Shown: positions 34,003 through 43,077, counted from the stretch's first letter. The stretch is 44,106 nucleotides of DNA from Saprospiraceae bacterium (GCA_013002995.1 JABDLO010000042.1:1-44106); one strand, 5' to 3'. Notes: generated from the letters alone by a model not told the origin. Program-made: numbers and translations.

Positions 34003-34037
34003 TAATTGACCAATCAATCATTCATACAGGTCAATTA
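34003..34037. promoter_or_regulatory. 9-bp inverted repeat upstream of the SUMF-like gene
   Basis: TAATTGACC and GGTCAATTA are perfect inverted copies separated by 17 nt, 54 bp before the start at 34091. The spacing (centre to centre 26 bp) would suit binding of a dimeric regulator on one face of DNA, or a leader hairpin. Which one is not visible. Confidence 0.5.
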
Positions 34038-34090
34038 ATATTAAACGATGGACTTCTGGCTTATATATCCATAACTTGGAATTAAAAGTC

Positions 34091-35575
34091 ATGAAACCAT
34101 TTACATTAATCACTTGCATGGTGATATCCTTGTCATCATATGCAAACAATATCAAAATAAGCAATGTCACTTTTGCCACTCAGGACAAAAACAATGACTA
34201 TTACATGATAGAATTTGATCTGAGTTGGGAAAACAGTTGGAGGACGTCAACCTATGAAACCAATTGGGATGCTGCCTGGGTATTTATAAAATTCACTCCA
34301 AAAAATATTCAGAACTGGCAACATGCGAGTCTACATTATGTCAATGGAGTGAATGACGGTCATGTTGCTCCTACAGGTGGCATCATCAATACAGCTAATA
34401 ACTCCTACGGAAATGCAAATACCGGGATAGGAGTATTTATTTACAGAGACAGTGATGGTATAGGAAATATCAACTTCAATCAGGTTCAATTGAGATGGGA
34501 TTATGGCTTGGATGGTGTAGGAGATGATGATGTTATAGAAATCAGTGTTCACGCCATTGAAATGGTTTATGTGCCTCAAGGTGCTTTTCAGGTAGGCGAT
34601 GGAATGGGTGATTTTGGACAGTTTGAAGCAGGTAATACTGGGAATCCATTCACCATCTCTTCAGAAGGAGCATTAACCCTGGGAGGAACTAATGTTAATA
34701 ATCTCTCAAATAATGATGCATTAAACCAGCAGTTTGCTGATGATTTCAACTATGCCACCACTCAATCCTTACCCGCAGATTTTCCAAAAGGTTATCATGC
34801 CTTCTATTGCATGAAATACGAAGTAAGCCAGGAGCAGTATGCCGCGTTTTTAAGCCACCTCACGCAGACGCAAAGGAGTGACAGGACTGAAGTCATATAC
34901 ATAAACAATATCAATGTCTATCCAATTGCTACCGGCAATCATTATGCGACACCTGATTTTCCTTCTAGAGCAATGGACTACACCAATTGGGCTGATGTGG
35001 CTGCTTACCTGGACTGGGCCGGTTTGAGGCCTATGAGTGAATTGGAATATGAAAAAGCTACCAGAGGTGTCAATGATCCGGTCCCTGAAGAATATGCCTG
35101 GGGAAATGATACCTGGTATCTGGAAGGGATCTATACACTTCAAAATGAAGGGACTGAGGACGAAATAATTGTTTCCGGTATAGGTGAAAATGTAGGCAAT
35201 GCTAATTCTGTTAGCATCTATCAGGGATGGGAAAGGCCTTTGAGATGTGGTATTTTTGCAGCAAGTGCGATCAATAAAACCAGAGAAGAAACGGGAGCAA
35301 GTTATTGGGGGATTATGGAATTGACTGGAAACTGTTATGAACGTGTCATCTCTGTAGGTGAAAGTCAAGCCAGAGATTTTTCAGGGTTCCATGGTAATGG
35401 ATCTCTTCAGGCATCTGGTAATGCCTCATTTTTTTTATTAACTGATTGGGCATTTGTGAGTTCTATAGGAGCCGGATTCAGAAACTCTGAAATATCTCAA
35501 CGCTACCTCATCAACACCTGGGATGCTGACAGGAACAGATCTTATGGAATCAGAGGGATTAGAACTGCTCCATAA
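34091..35575 (+). CDS. Secreted SUMF1/FGE-type protein
   Basis: This protein of 494 residues has a signal peptide (MKPFTLITCMVISLSSYA). Residues about 20-155 form a beta-rich domain of unknown type. A formylglycine-generating-enzyme-like domain follows from about residue 160: VYVPQGAFQVGDG, FYCMKYEVSQEQYAAFL, AMDYTNWADVAAYLDWAGLRPMSELEYEKATRG (in three blocks), and the C-terminal GFRNSE...RSYGIRGIRTAP. The core fold is complete, but the copper-binding Cys pair of true FGE near the C-terminus is not evident, so it is probably a binding or other non-FGE member. I chose ATG 34091 over a TTG at 34076. It overlaps the next gene by 1 bp (TAATG). Confidence 0.85.
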   Translation: MKPFTLITCMVISLSSYANNIKISNVTFATQDKNNDYYMIEFDLSWENSWRTSTYETNWDAAWVFIKFTPKNIQNWQHASLHYVNGVNDGHVAPTGGIINTANNSYGNANTGIGVFIYRDSDGIGNINFNQVQLRWDYGLDGVGDDDVIEISVHAIEMVYVPQGAFQVGDGMGDFGQFEAGNTGNPFTISSEGALTLGGTNVNNLSNNDALNQQFADDFNYATTQSLPADFPKGYHAFYCMKYEVSQEQYAAFLSHLTQTQRSDRTEVIYINNINVYPIATGNHYATPDFPSRAMDYTNWADVAAYLDWAGLRPMSELEYEKATRGVNDPVPEEYAWGNDTWYLEGIYTLQNEGTEDEIIVSGIGENVGNANSVSIYQGWERPLRCGIFAASAINKTREETGASYWGIMELTGNCYERVISVGESQARDFSGFHGNGSLQASGNASFFLLTDWAFVSSIGAGFRNSEISQRYLINTWDADRNRSYGIRGIRTAP

Positions 35576-36387
35576 TGAAGTTTCGCCACTGCATATCGAT
35601 CATCGGTTGTTTAATGGTTGCTCACAATGTCTGGAGCCAAAACAATGGGATATATAATGGGTCTTCTGGAACAGGATACCATGTAGTTTATTATTCTCAT
35701 CAGGATAATGGTAATATATTCTCCGGAAGTGTTGATGATGGATACAGTATTCACCACCAATCTCTTGAGTCAAATCATACTGTCTTCATAGGTGGAACTG
35801 GAGATGGTTACGCCTACTTAATCAAAGGGCTGAAAGAGAACAATGCAATATTTTACGGAGGTCCTGATGATGGATTTTCATTTATAGTGAAGGAACAATT
35901 GGAGAACAATGTTATTTATTCAGGAGGAAGTGATGACGGGTATGATCATTTATTTAATGAGACATTGTCTTCTGGTGCCATTTTCGCAGGAGGCAAAAAC
36001 GACGGTTACGATTTTTCGGGGATGTCCAAGATAATATGGAAAGGAAGTTATAGTGATAATTGGCTGATGGCTGGAAATTGGAATCTAAACCGCATACCTA
36101 TGCAACAAGACCAGGTATTGATCCCTTCATCACTTAGGGTGTATCCACAATTGCACGGGTTATTAAGGGTAAATTCTGACGGATGCTACAATTATACCTG
36201 TCGGTCATTGATTATCGAGACCAATGCCTCTCTTACCGGTTTATCCCAGGCTTCACTCTTCAACAATGGAAGAATAAACGTAAGAGGTATGCTCCATTTT
36301 ATGGGCAATCATAGTGAGGTGTTTATGAATACAGGAAAGTCAGAATTGATCATCCACACAGGAGGCCAGGTGAAAATAGGTAACTAA
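35575..36387 (+). CDS. Secreted protein with tandem 22-residue GGxxDGY repeats
   Basis: This protein of 270 residues has a signal peptide ending VWSQ (about residue 22). Residues 25-134 are five consecutive repeats of exactly 22 residues, with a sixth partial copy to about 146. The consensus is xIFxGGxxDGY followed by about 7 variable residues and LExN, for example AIFYGGPDDGFSF. The remainder (about 154-270) resembles the Bacteroidota module with GNWNLNRIP..DQVLIPSS..YPQL often seen in T9SS-exported proteins, although no sorting domain is present. The start overlaps the SUMF-like stop by 1 bp, so expression is coupled and the two products may work together at the cell surface (inference). 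Confidence 0.82.
   Translation: MKFRHCISIIGCLMVAHNVWSQNNGIYNGSSGTGYHVVYYSHQDNGNIFSGSVDDGYSIHHQSLESNHTVFIGGTGDGYAYLIKGLKENNAIFYGGPDDGFSFIVKEQLENNVIYSGGSDDGYDHLFNETLSSGAIFAGGKNDGYDFSGMSKIIWKGSYSDNWLMAGNWNLNRIPMQQDQVLIPSSLRVYPQLHGLLRVNSDGCYNYTCRSLIIETNASLTGLSQASLFNNGRINVRGMLHFMGNHSEVFMNTGKSELIIHTGGQVKIGN
35647..36015 (+). repeat. Tandem 66-bp coding repeats (22-residue unit)
   Basis: Five full units and one partial unit of 66 bp lie within the gene at 35575. Units share GGxxDGY at the protein level but have diverged in DNA, so the array is old rather than recently slipped. Confidence 0.85.
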
Positions 36388-36464
36388 ATTAAGGAGCGAA
36401 TAGAGCAACTAACCATTCCACTTCAAAGCAACTGAATACTACTCAATAAGGTGTGACCTTCAAC

Positions 36465-38807
36465 TCAAGGCCTTATCACTTTCTTTTTCGCCTTTTGCAT
36501 TGGATTATCCTTTTCTTTCATCTTGCTTTCCTTAAAAACCTGGAATCGGTCTGGTAATTCACGTACCGGCCAGTTATTATTGGATTCATCAATATCAGCA
36601 GTTTCTCGATAAGGATCAATGACTATTGCAGTAACTTCCTTGTCTTTAACAAAGACCTTTTTAAAATTGAATTCATTTTTACGCCAGATATCTACTGGGA
36701 TTCGTTCAACCTCTTTGGTCCCATCAGCAAAAGCCCATTCTATTATCACAGGCATAACCAGCCCTCCCTTATTGCTGAAATGGAGTTCGTAATAATTGTT
36801 ATTTCCGTATCGCTCCCTTTTCTCTTCCTCGGTAAATAGCTTATCGGCAATGATGCGTTCATTATAGGTCACTGAATCCTCAGTTTCCCATGGCTTGTAA
36901 TTGGAATAAAAATCCACCAGGTCAGGATCTTTATCTACGGCAAATTCGAGACCTGACTCTTTATATCTCTTTTTAGTAATATGCTCGTATGGTTTTTCTC
37001 GTACCTGTTTAGTAGAATCAATCCTTGGTGTAGGATCATTTTCCAGATCTACTTTGTACCACTTTATACTGTCCAGACTGATATCCACCGCATCGATGCT
37101 ATAAAACCAACCTCTCCAGAACCAATCCAGGTCAACACCACTGGCTTCCTCCATGGTGCGGAAAAAATCTTCCGGTGTAGGATGCTTAAATGCCCATCGA
37201 CGGGCATATTCCTGAAAGGCAAAATCAAACAACTCCCTCCCCAGTATGGTTTCCCGTAAAATATTAAGAGCTGCAGCCGGTTTGCTGTAAGCATTATTCC
37301 CGTAGTCAATGATGTTTTCGCTATTGGTCATGATGGGTTCCAGCTGATCCTTGGGCCTGGCCATGTAATCAATGATGGTATGTGCTGCCCCTCCCCCGGA
37401 AGGATAATTGTTGTCAAACTCTTGCTCGGCAATAAACTGCATAAATGAGTTGATCCCTTCATCGAACCAGGCCCATTGTCTTTCATCGCTGTTGATGATC
37501 ATCGGAAAATAGTTGTGCCCCACTTCATGGATGATGACCAGGATAGCTGCATATTTTGCTCGTTCAGTATAGGTACCATCCTCTTCCGCTCTTCCCGGGT
37601 TAAAACAAATCATTGGATACTCCATTCCATTAGCTGCTTCTACTGAAATGGCAACAGGATATGGATACGGGATGGTGTATTTGGAATAAGTGGCAAGCGT
37701 ATGTTCCACTGACTTGGTGGAATACTTACGGTATATGGGATAAGCCTCTTTTCCATAGTAACTCATACACATCACCTTCATACCGTCGGCATTCATATGT
37801 GGCATGGCATCCCAGACAAATTTCTTACTGGCAGTCCAGGCAAAGTCTCTCACATTCTCAGCCTTAAATCTCCAGGTCTTCATCTCACTCGAAACTGGTG
37901 TTTTCTCATTGGCTTTAGCCTCATCCAGTGTTACAATTTCCAGTGGCTCGGTCGCTGATTGAGCCTGTTCCCATCGTTCCAGTTGTGTGGGTGTCAATAC
38001 TGCATTGTAATTCTGACACTCTCCTGTGGATCCTACCATATGATCAGCAGGTACCGTGATCTCTACATCATAGTTTCCAAAATTCACGGCAAACTCTCCT
38101 CTTCCCACAAATTGCTTATTCTGCCATCCCTCGAAATCACTGTATACACATAACCGTGGAAACCATTGTACGATGGTATACAGGTAATTGTCATGATCTT
38201 CAAAAAACTCATATCCTCCCCTCCCCCAACTGGTGGAGTTCATCCTGTTGATCAGGTAATAGTTCCAGTCTATTTCAAATGAAAACTGCTCTCCCGGAAG
38301 AAGTGGCTTTGGCAGATCCAATCGCATGACTGTGCCATTGATCATGTAATTGAGATCGTTTCCATTGGTATCAGTGACCTTGAGAATGTTTACTCCATAT
38401 TTTTCCAGCTCTCTCCAGGCTTCCAGTCTTCTCAATTCATCACGGCTCATCGCTTCGGAAATACTTGAAGGATCTTGTCGATGTTTTTGTGCATCTGCCG
38501 CGTGCTCGTTTTCATCCAGTTGCAACCACAAATAACGGTGGGTGGATGGTGAATTGTTATGATAGGTTACAATTTCAGTTCCATCCAATCGCTGTTCTTT
38601 AACATCCAGAGCGCATTTGATCTTATAATCCACTTGTTGTTGCCAGTATTCAGGCCCCGGTGCTCCATCAGCATTCCGGTAGGTATTGGGGGAGGCAAAC
38701 ATTTGATCCAACTGCTCAAATTTGTTGCCATGATTCGATCTATCCTGTGCATTGACGGAAACTATAAAAGAAAATGAAAACAGAAAAATAGATAAGATTG
38801 ATTTCAT
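36465..38807 (-). CDS. M1-family aminopeptidase
   Basis: This protein of 780 residues has a signal peptide (MKSILSIFLFSFSFIVSVNA). The zinc motif HEVGHNYFP (about residue 422) with a Glu about 19 residues further on (WFDEGINSF) and the exopeptidase-type NGMEYP (about residue 393, in place of GAMEN) identify a gluzincin of the M1 family. The N-terminal 330 residues form the M1 saddle domain. It should degrade peptides in the periplasm. The C-terminal 200 residues carry a charged beta-rich domain ending in Lys/Arg, not a T9SS sorting domain. A 15-bp palindrome lies 29 bp upstream of the start. Confidence 0.92.
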   Translation of the reverse strand: MKSILSIFLFSFSFIVSVNAQDRSNHGNKFEQLDQMFASPNTYRNADGAPGPEYWQQQVDYKIKCALDVKEQRLDGTEIVTYHNNSPSTHRYLWLQLDENEHAADAQKHRQDPSSISEAMSRDELRRLEAWRELEKYGVNILKVTDTNGNDLNYMINGTVMRLDLPKPLLPGEQFSFEIDWNYYLINRMNSTSWGRGGYEFFEDHDNYLYTIVQWFPRLCVYSDFEGWQNKQFVGRGEFAVNFGNYDVEITVPADHMVGSTGECQNYNAVLTPTQLERWEQAQSATEPLEIVTLDEAKANEKTPVSSEMKTWRFKAENVRDFAWTASKKFVWDAMPHMNADGMKVMCMSYYGKEAYPIYRKYSTKSVEHTLATYSKYTIPYPYPVAISVEAANGMEYPMICFNPGRAEEDGTYTERAKYAAILVIIHEVGHNYFPMIINSDERQWAWFDEGINSFMQFIAEQEFDNNYPSGGGAAHTIIDYMARPKDQLEPIMTNSENIIDYGNNAYSKPAAALNILRETILGRELFDFAFQEYARRWAFKHPTPEDFFRTMEEASGVDLDWFWRGWFYSIDAVDISLDSIKWYKVDLENDPTPRIDSTKQVREKPYEHITKKRYKESGLEFAVDKDPDLVDFYSNYKPWETEDSVTYNERIIADKLFTEEEKRERYGNNNYYELHFSNKGGLVMPVIIEWAFADGTKEVERIPVDIWRKNEFNFKKVFVKDKEVTAIVIDPYRETADIDESNNNWPVRELPDRFQVFKESKMKEKDNPMQKAKKKVIRP

Positions 38808-38835
38808 GATGGGTTAAAATTTTGCGAAAGATAAG

Positions 38836-38871
38836 TAAAGTGGTTTTATGATTTTTCATAAAACCACTTTA
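38836..38871. repeat. Perfect 15-bp inverted repeat upstream of the M1 gene
   Basis: TAAAGTGGTTTTATG and CATAAAACCACTTTA pair perfectly around a 6-nt loop. It lies between the M36 terminator and the M1 start codon, in the likely 5' leader or promoter of the M1 gene. It lacks a T-run, so a second terminator is less likely than an operator or leader hairpin. Confidence 0.8.
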
Positions 38872-38924
38872 TTACTTCATAGATATATCCAACAGTACAA
38901 TTTTGACAATTTCTTATAAAAGAG

Positions 38925-38952
38925 AAAAGGCCTCCATTACTGAAGGCCTTTT
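38925..38952 (-). terminator. Rho-independent terminator of the M36 gene
   Basis: AAAAGGCCT and AGGCCTTTT form a perfect 9-bp stem with a 10-nt loop, 30 bp beyond the M36 stop. On the minus strand it ends in T4 followed by CTCTTTT. Confidence 0.8.
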
Positions 38953-38981
38953 AATTATATATTAAGAGCTAATTATTACAA

Positions 38982-41900
38982 TTAACCTAATATTGTCTTA
39001 CGTTGTCTTACTGAAGCGATACCAATGATCATCAGTAAGAAGGAGAGTATAATGATTCCCCATTCTCCCATGGTTGGAATCGGAGCAATCTCACAATTCT
39101 GTCCCGGGAAGATCGCAGGATCAGTATCATCACAATCCTGATTGTTCAATACAAAACCTGGTTGACATGGTCCACACATGGTAACTTCTGTACCAGGATC
39201 ACCGTATCCATCCATATCTACATCTGCATAGCAGGTCTGAGGAGCAGAGTAACACCCAGCTAAGCTCCATGAGTTTAAGGATCCTGTATCTAGTGAAGCA
39301 TCATCATTAACTTCAAGTGTCCATGTACCTGTTATGCATTCACCGTCAAAGGCTGAAAGCGGTTGTAAAGGTTGATAAGTACCACCTCCACCAACAGGAT
39401 CCATACAAGATATTGACATATGATCATTAGGAGATTCATCATCAAAGTTGATGTCAAGATTATCAACATTTCCATTATTACAAGCATCAAACAACAGATC
39501 TACCCTTGTACCAGCAGGGCTAACAAGAGTTATTTCTAAATCTCCAATCCAAGTATGATCCATGGTAAGATTGGTCACATCCATATCAGTTATAAAACCA
39601 TCATCTGGGATATTTAACGTTGATGATATCAATCCAGAAGTGGCGCCACCCCAATCAACCGGAACATCAGTACTTGCCCATGTATTACAAGTTTCACCAG
39701 CAGTAGTAAACTCCCATACCGGGGAAACTTCCATGCCACAACCATTGATACCTGTTACTCTCCAGTAATATGTTGTACCGGCCACACTTCCTGTGAATGC
39801 ATACGTATTGGTCACCAAGGTTTCACTAACCTCCGGTGATCCAAATGCCATATCATCATCTACTTCAAGCAACCAGGAATTGGCACCATTGGTGTTGTCC
39901 CATACCAGATTAGGATTGAATACTCCTGAAGTCATATCTATTGGTGAGATGAGTGATTGAGCAGTTGGAGCTGCATCGCTTATGATAAGATCAACAGTAG
40001 TCATATTGGTAGCCATTCCGTCATCAGCTGTTATGGTGATGGTTGACATTCCTGGAGCTGCAGCTCCAGTTCCAGAAACAGTCATTGTTACCATTGACAT
40101 TGCAGGAGCAGGATTAGGAGAAAATGTAACAGTTGTTCCAGCAGGCTCTCCTGATGAGGATAATGTCCACATTCCCATAGATGCTCCAGTTGTAAGATTG
40201 TATACTGCATCAGCTGGGGCACATATATCCTGTGTAGCAGGAGCCGCATCTAGCAAACATGAAGGTGGCATATCGAATGCTTCTGTTCCGTCATCTCTAC
40301 TAGCTGTACTTCCCTGATCTGCACTGAAACCGAGACCTCTTTTTGCAAAAGCTTCCCAAATAGTGCACTGATTAGCACCTCCAGTGAGAGCCACATCAGC
40401 AGCCAATATGGCATCTCTGCCATCAACAAATCCTGGGCTACATGCAGTAAGTTTCATACCATCCATCACCAATTGCATGGCGAGATTATTACCACCAGTG
40501 GTCCAATCATCATAAATATTTTCATTTAATCCATGTACATCAATAAGTGCCCAGGTCATCTCCCACAACATCATATTCCAAACTTCCCCAACTGGGTGTG
40601 GGAATGGTCCTGTCCCAATTATTGAATTGTAGGTTTGAGGGTTGACCACCATATCTGTTGAATAAGGGAATGTTCTTACTCCCGGGCCATTTTCATCTGA
40701 TCCTAACAGCCAAGTACCAACTGTTCTTGGATCAGCACCATTATCGCCCATTTTTATAGTATGGATAAGTGACATATAGTCGCTCCATCCTTCTCCCATC
40801 TGTTCATCATTATTGAGACATGAAGTATTCATAGGTCCGCCTACAAGCCTGTTAGAAACACCATGGCCAATTTCATGTGTAATAACTTCTGCATCAAGTG
40901 AACCGTCTCTATCAGGTGTTGCTATATCACAGGTGAACATTTGATTTCTTCCACTCGATCCATCTGGAGGTGTGGCAAAATTAGCATTACAATTTCCCCC
41001 GGCATCAGCTGCATCTTGAGCTTCAGAAAGTACCGGATCACCACCTAAACCACCATTTCCATAGTTATTCACCTGAAAATTTCCAGCAGCCTCATCAAAT
41101 CCATATAGATATGTAATATCATGCATGATATTGGTCCAATAAAATAAGTTGGTTACTGATGCTGGCTGATAAGTTATCGGAGCCATACTTAAGTCTATTG
41201 GAAAATTAAAATCCAATGTCATTCCTCCATCAGGATCTGATCCTACATCAGGAATATTATCATCATTTCTGTCAGCATAAGTATGAGTATTATTTCCCTG
41301 AGTCGTTGTGAATTCAGCACCAGCCATACCATCTATATCATGCCATCCAAAGGGACTGCCTGTAGGGTGAGCAGGATCAACTTCAATTGTTCTTGCTACT
41401 CCTCCATCATCATGAGGGCTTGCATTGGGCCATGCATACACATTATAAGAATCAGGAGCAAACATTGCTAACGGATCTTCAAGAGGATTAAAACCTTTAT
41501 TTTCTTCTTTATTACTTAAAGGTGATCCGTGATCATGAGAGTTATGGTCAAATAGTTCTTCAAAACAAGTATCAACCATATTATCTTCATCCAATAATTC
41601 ACCATTGTTGGCATCTACTCTTAGATTGAACCAATTAGCGCCACCTAATTCATATATAGATACTTCCCATGTTAATCTTACTGCTTTGCCAGTATCAACA
41701 TACTTCAATTTAGCAGTAATATTTTCAAGTGATATACCACCCTTAGATATTGTATGAAATTGATCAGGACCATCTTCTTGAGAAAGAATCTGTAAATTTT
41801 CTGAAATATTATATCCTTTTGCTTTTGCTGCTTCACTTACAGCTCGAAGAACTCCTAGAGATGGAGACTGACTTCCAGTCATTCTAGATTCAAAGTCTCT

Positions 41901-42218
41901 GCTGAATCCAACGTTTTTGGTTAATACATTTCCATTGGAAAGGACGTGCATAGAGCCTACTGCATTATGTATATCAATGCCGTTGTATGTCTGACAGAAA
42001 TACATGTGATCAACACCATTTCCTTTGGAAACATAATGATCCGTCATTCGATATTCATCAATATCATCGGCTGTTAATTCTCCTTTTGCTACCATCTCCT
42101 GAAGAGCCTGATCGATCATGGCCTCAGTTCCCTGGGCCGACATATTAATAGTAAAGGAGAGAGAGAAAAATAAAAGAACGCACGGAAATACATTCTTTAA
42201 GAGTGTACTCTTACTCAT
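38982..42218 (-). CDS. Secreted M36 (fungalysin-type) metallopeptidase with P-domain and IPTL-type C-terminal anchor
   Basis: This protein of 1078 residues has a signal peptide, an N-terminal FTP/PepSY-like propeptide (about 35-215), then an M36 catalytic domain with zinc motif HEIGHGVSNR (about residue 446) and a second-ligand region EGWSDYMS (about 474). An Ig-like and a fibronectin-III-like region follow (about 670-850), then a proprotein-convertase P-domain (about 858-990; DHTWIGDLEITLVSPAGT). A Cys-rich thrombospondin-3/MopE-like calcium segment (DVDMDGYGDPG) comes next. The C-terminus has IPTMGEWG, a membrane helix and a short basic tail (RQRKTILG), an IPTL-CTERM-like sorting signal rather than a T9SS domain. 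It is probably surface-bound and proteolytic. Confidence 0.92.
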   Translation of the reverse strand: MSKSTLLKNVFPCVLLFFSLSFTINMSAQGTEAMIDQALQEMVAKGELTADDIDEYRMTDHYVSKGNGVDHMYFCQTYNGIDIHNAVGSMHVLSNGNVLTKNVGFSRDFESRMTGSQSPSLGVLRAVSEAAKAKGYNISENLQILSQEDGPDQFHTISKGGISLENITAKLKYVDTGKAVRLTWEVSIYELGGANWFNLRVDANNGELLDEDNMVDTCFEELFDHNSHDHGSPLSNKEENKGFNPLEDPLAMFAPDSYNVYAWPNASPHDDGGVARTIEVDPAHPTGSPFGWHDIDGMAGAEFTTTQGNNTHTYADRNDDNIPDVGSDPDGGMTLDFNFPIDLSMAPITYQPASVTNLFYWTNIMHDITYLYGFDEAAGNFQVNNYGNGGLGGDPVLSEAQDAADAGGNCNANFATPPDGSSGRNQMFTCDIATPDRDGSLDAEVITHEIGHGVSNRLVGGPMNTSCLNNDEQMGEGWSDYMSLIHTIKMGDNGADPRTVGTWLLGSDENGPGVRTFPYSTDMVVNPQTYNSIIGTGPFPHPVGEVWNMMLWEMTWALIDVHGLNENIYDDWTTGGNNLAMQLVMDGMKLTACSPGFVDGRDAILAADVALTGGANQCTIWEAFAKRGLGFSADQGSTASRDDGTEAFDMPPSCLLDAAPATQDICAPADAVYNLTTGASMGMWTLSSSGEPAGTTVTFSPNPAPAMSMVTMTVSGTGAAAPGMSTITITADDGMATNMTTVDLIISDAAPTAQSLISPIDMTSGVFNPNLVWDNTNGANSWLLEVDDDMAFGSPEVSETLVTNTYAFTGSVAGTTYYWRVTGINGCGMEVSPVWEFTTAGETCNTWASTDVPVDWGGATSGLISSTLNIPDDGFITDMDVTNLTMDHTWIGDLEITLVSPAGTRVDLLFDACNNGNVDNLDINFDDESPNDHMSISCMDPVGGGGTYQPLQPLSAFDGECITGTWTLEVNDDASLDTGSLNSWSLAGCYSAPQTCYADVDMDGYGDPGTEVTMCGPCQPGFVLNNQDCDDTDPAIFPGQNCEIAPIPTMGEWGIIILSFLLMIIGIASVRQRKTILG

Positions 42219-42306
42219 GGGAATATTGTTTTGGTGATTAAATTGGTTATTGTGTTGTTAATAAATTGGTATTCGTTCAGTATACTTTTATACACAGATT
42301 ACAGAG

Positions 42307-42334
42307 TAAATATAAGTTCAGAGGTTGGTAACAA
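42307..42334 (-). promoter_or_regulatory. Possible promoter of the M36 gene
   Basis: On the minus strand a TTG is followed after 17 nt by TATATTTA, close to TAnnTTTG, about 90 bp before the start codon. The rest of 42335-42520 is very AT-rich with no gene visible. Confidence 0.35.
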
Positions 42335-42523
42335 GAAATGTTAAGGAATTAGATTTTAAATAGATATATTACTAATACATATGTATTTATAAATATGGAT
42401 AATATATATTATAATTAAATATAATGTTTAAAATATTACTGATCTAAATCAATTATTTTAATGCTTGATTTTTATGCGGTTTTACTTTCGTAAATTTCCC
42501 ACTCATTTTTTCTTTAAAAAATA

Positions 42524-42554
42524 TTGCATAGAACAATCAATAATTATACATTTG
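42524..42554 (+). promoter_or_regulatory. Promoter of tRNA-Asn
   Basis: TTG (42524-42526) and TACATTTG (42547-42554) are separated by 20 nt, a full match to the Bacteroidota -33/-7 consensus. The tRNA begins 18 nt after the -7 box. Confidence 0.75.
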
Positions 42555-42572
42555 CCGTCGCTTATAAAGTAA

Positions 42573-42649
42573 GCCTCCTTAGCTCAGCTGGTTAGAGCGG
42601 CGGACTGTTAATCCGTAGGTCCAAGGTTCAAGTCCTTGAGGAGGCGCCA
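42573..42649 (+). tRNA. tRNA-Asn (anticodon GTT)
   Basis: The cloverleaf folds fully in 77 nt: acceptor GCCTCCT with AGGAGGC, D-arm TAGCTCAGCTGGTTAGAGC, and anticodon loop CTGTTAA with GTT at 42607-42609 and stem GCGGA/TCCGT. The T-arm is CAAGG-TTCAAGT-CCTTG, with discriminator G and an encoded CCA. It has its own promoter and terminator. Confidence 0.97.
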
Positions 42650-42651
42650 TG

Positions 42652-42690
42652 AAGGACGTCGTTCATAAAAATGGACTTCGTCCTTTTTTT
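42652..42690 (+). terminator. Terminator after tRNA-Asn
   Basis: AAGGACG pairs with CGTCCTT, the stem continues after a small internal loop with six more pairs, and seven T follow. Together with the tRNA CCA end the left side reads CCATGAAGG, the same nonamer as the arms of the downstream hairpin family. Confidence 0.75.
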
Positions 42691-42700
42691 ATTCCTTGCG

Positions 42701-42730
42701 GTGAAGGTGAAGAGTAACGTAATCCTTCAC
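42701..42730. repeat. Hairpin of the AAGG/CCTT family (left-most copy)
   Basis: GTGAAGG and CCTTCAC form a perfect 7-bp inverted repeat with a 16-nt loop, the same geometry as the hairpins at 43096 and 43295, with changed but still paired arms. Confidence 0.6.
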
Positions 42731-42733
42731 TGA

Positions 42734-42759
42734 CTTTGCCTTCATGGCAAGCCATAAAT
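42734..42759 (-). repeat. Left inverted repeat flanking the GIY-YIG gene
   Basis: This 26-bp segment is the reverse complement of 43084-43109 with one mismatch. It flanks the nuclease gene on its upstream side. Confidence 0.9.
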
Positions 42760-42810
42760 AAGTCATTAAGCATTGATTCATCAATCGACATTCTTTCTTT
42801 ATATTATGGA

Positions 42811-43077
42811 ATGATTTTCTATTACACTTACGTGCTATATAGCTTAAAAGATAATCAACTCTACATTGGGTATACTACAGATGTATTTGAAAGATTAAAA
42901 CAGCATAATAATGGTGAAAGTCTCAGCACTAAATCCAGAATACCGTTCAAGTTGATTTATTATGAAGCTCACCTATCTAAGAATGATGCAATAAGAAGAG
43001 AGAGATACTTTAAAACCTCTCCAGGAAAAAGAACACTTAACCAAATGCTGAGAAGTACTTTAAAACACTTGAAATGA
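42811..43077 (+). CDS. Small GIY-YIG nuclease
   Basis: This 88-residue single-domain protein of the GIY-YIG superfamily (UPF0213/YhbQ-like) shows the paired motifs YTYVLYS and LYIGYTTD, then FERLKQHNNG with the catalytic Arg, a PFKLIYYEA strand, and AIRRERYFKTSPGKR with a Glu in the usual metal-binding place. The ATG at 42811 fits the family N-terminus; an earlier ATG at 42736 would start in the flanking repeat. It lies just downstream of tRNA-Asn between inverted repeats and is followed by two damaged copies of its own 3' half. Small GIY-YIG proteins are often repair- or mobility-related; the target is unknown. Confidence 0.88.
   Translation: MIFYYTYVLYSLKDNQLYIGYTTDVFERLKQHNNGESLSTKSRIPFKLIYYEAHLSKNDAIRRERYFKTSPGKRTLNQMLRSTLKHLK

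Noticed and set aside
36445-36477. Inverted segments ATAAGG / CCTTAT between the repeat-protein gene and the M1 gene
   Set aside because: The stem is short and interrupted, lacks a T-run, and partly lies in the end of the M1 coding region.
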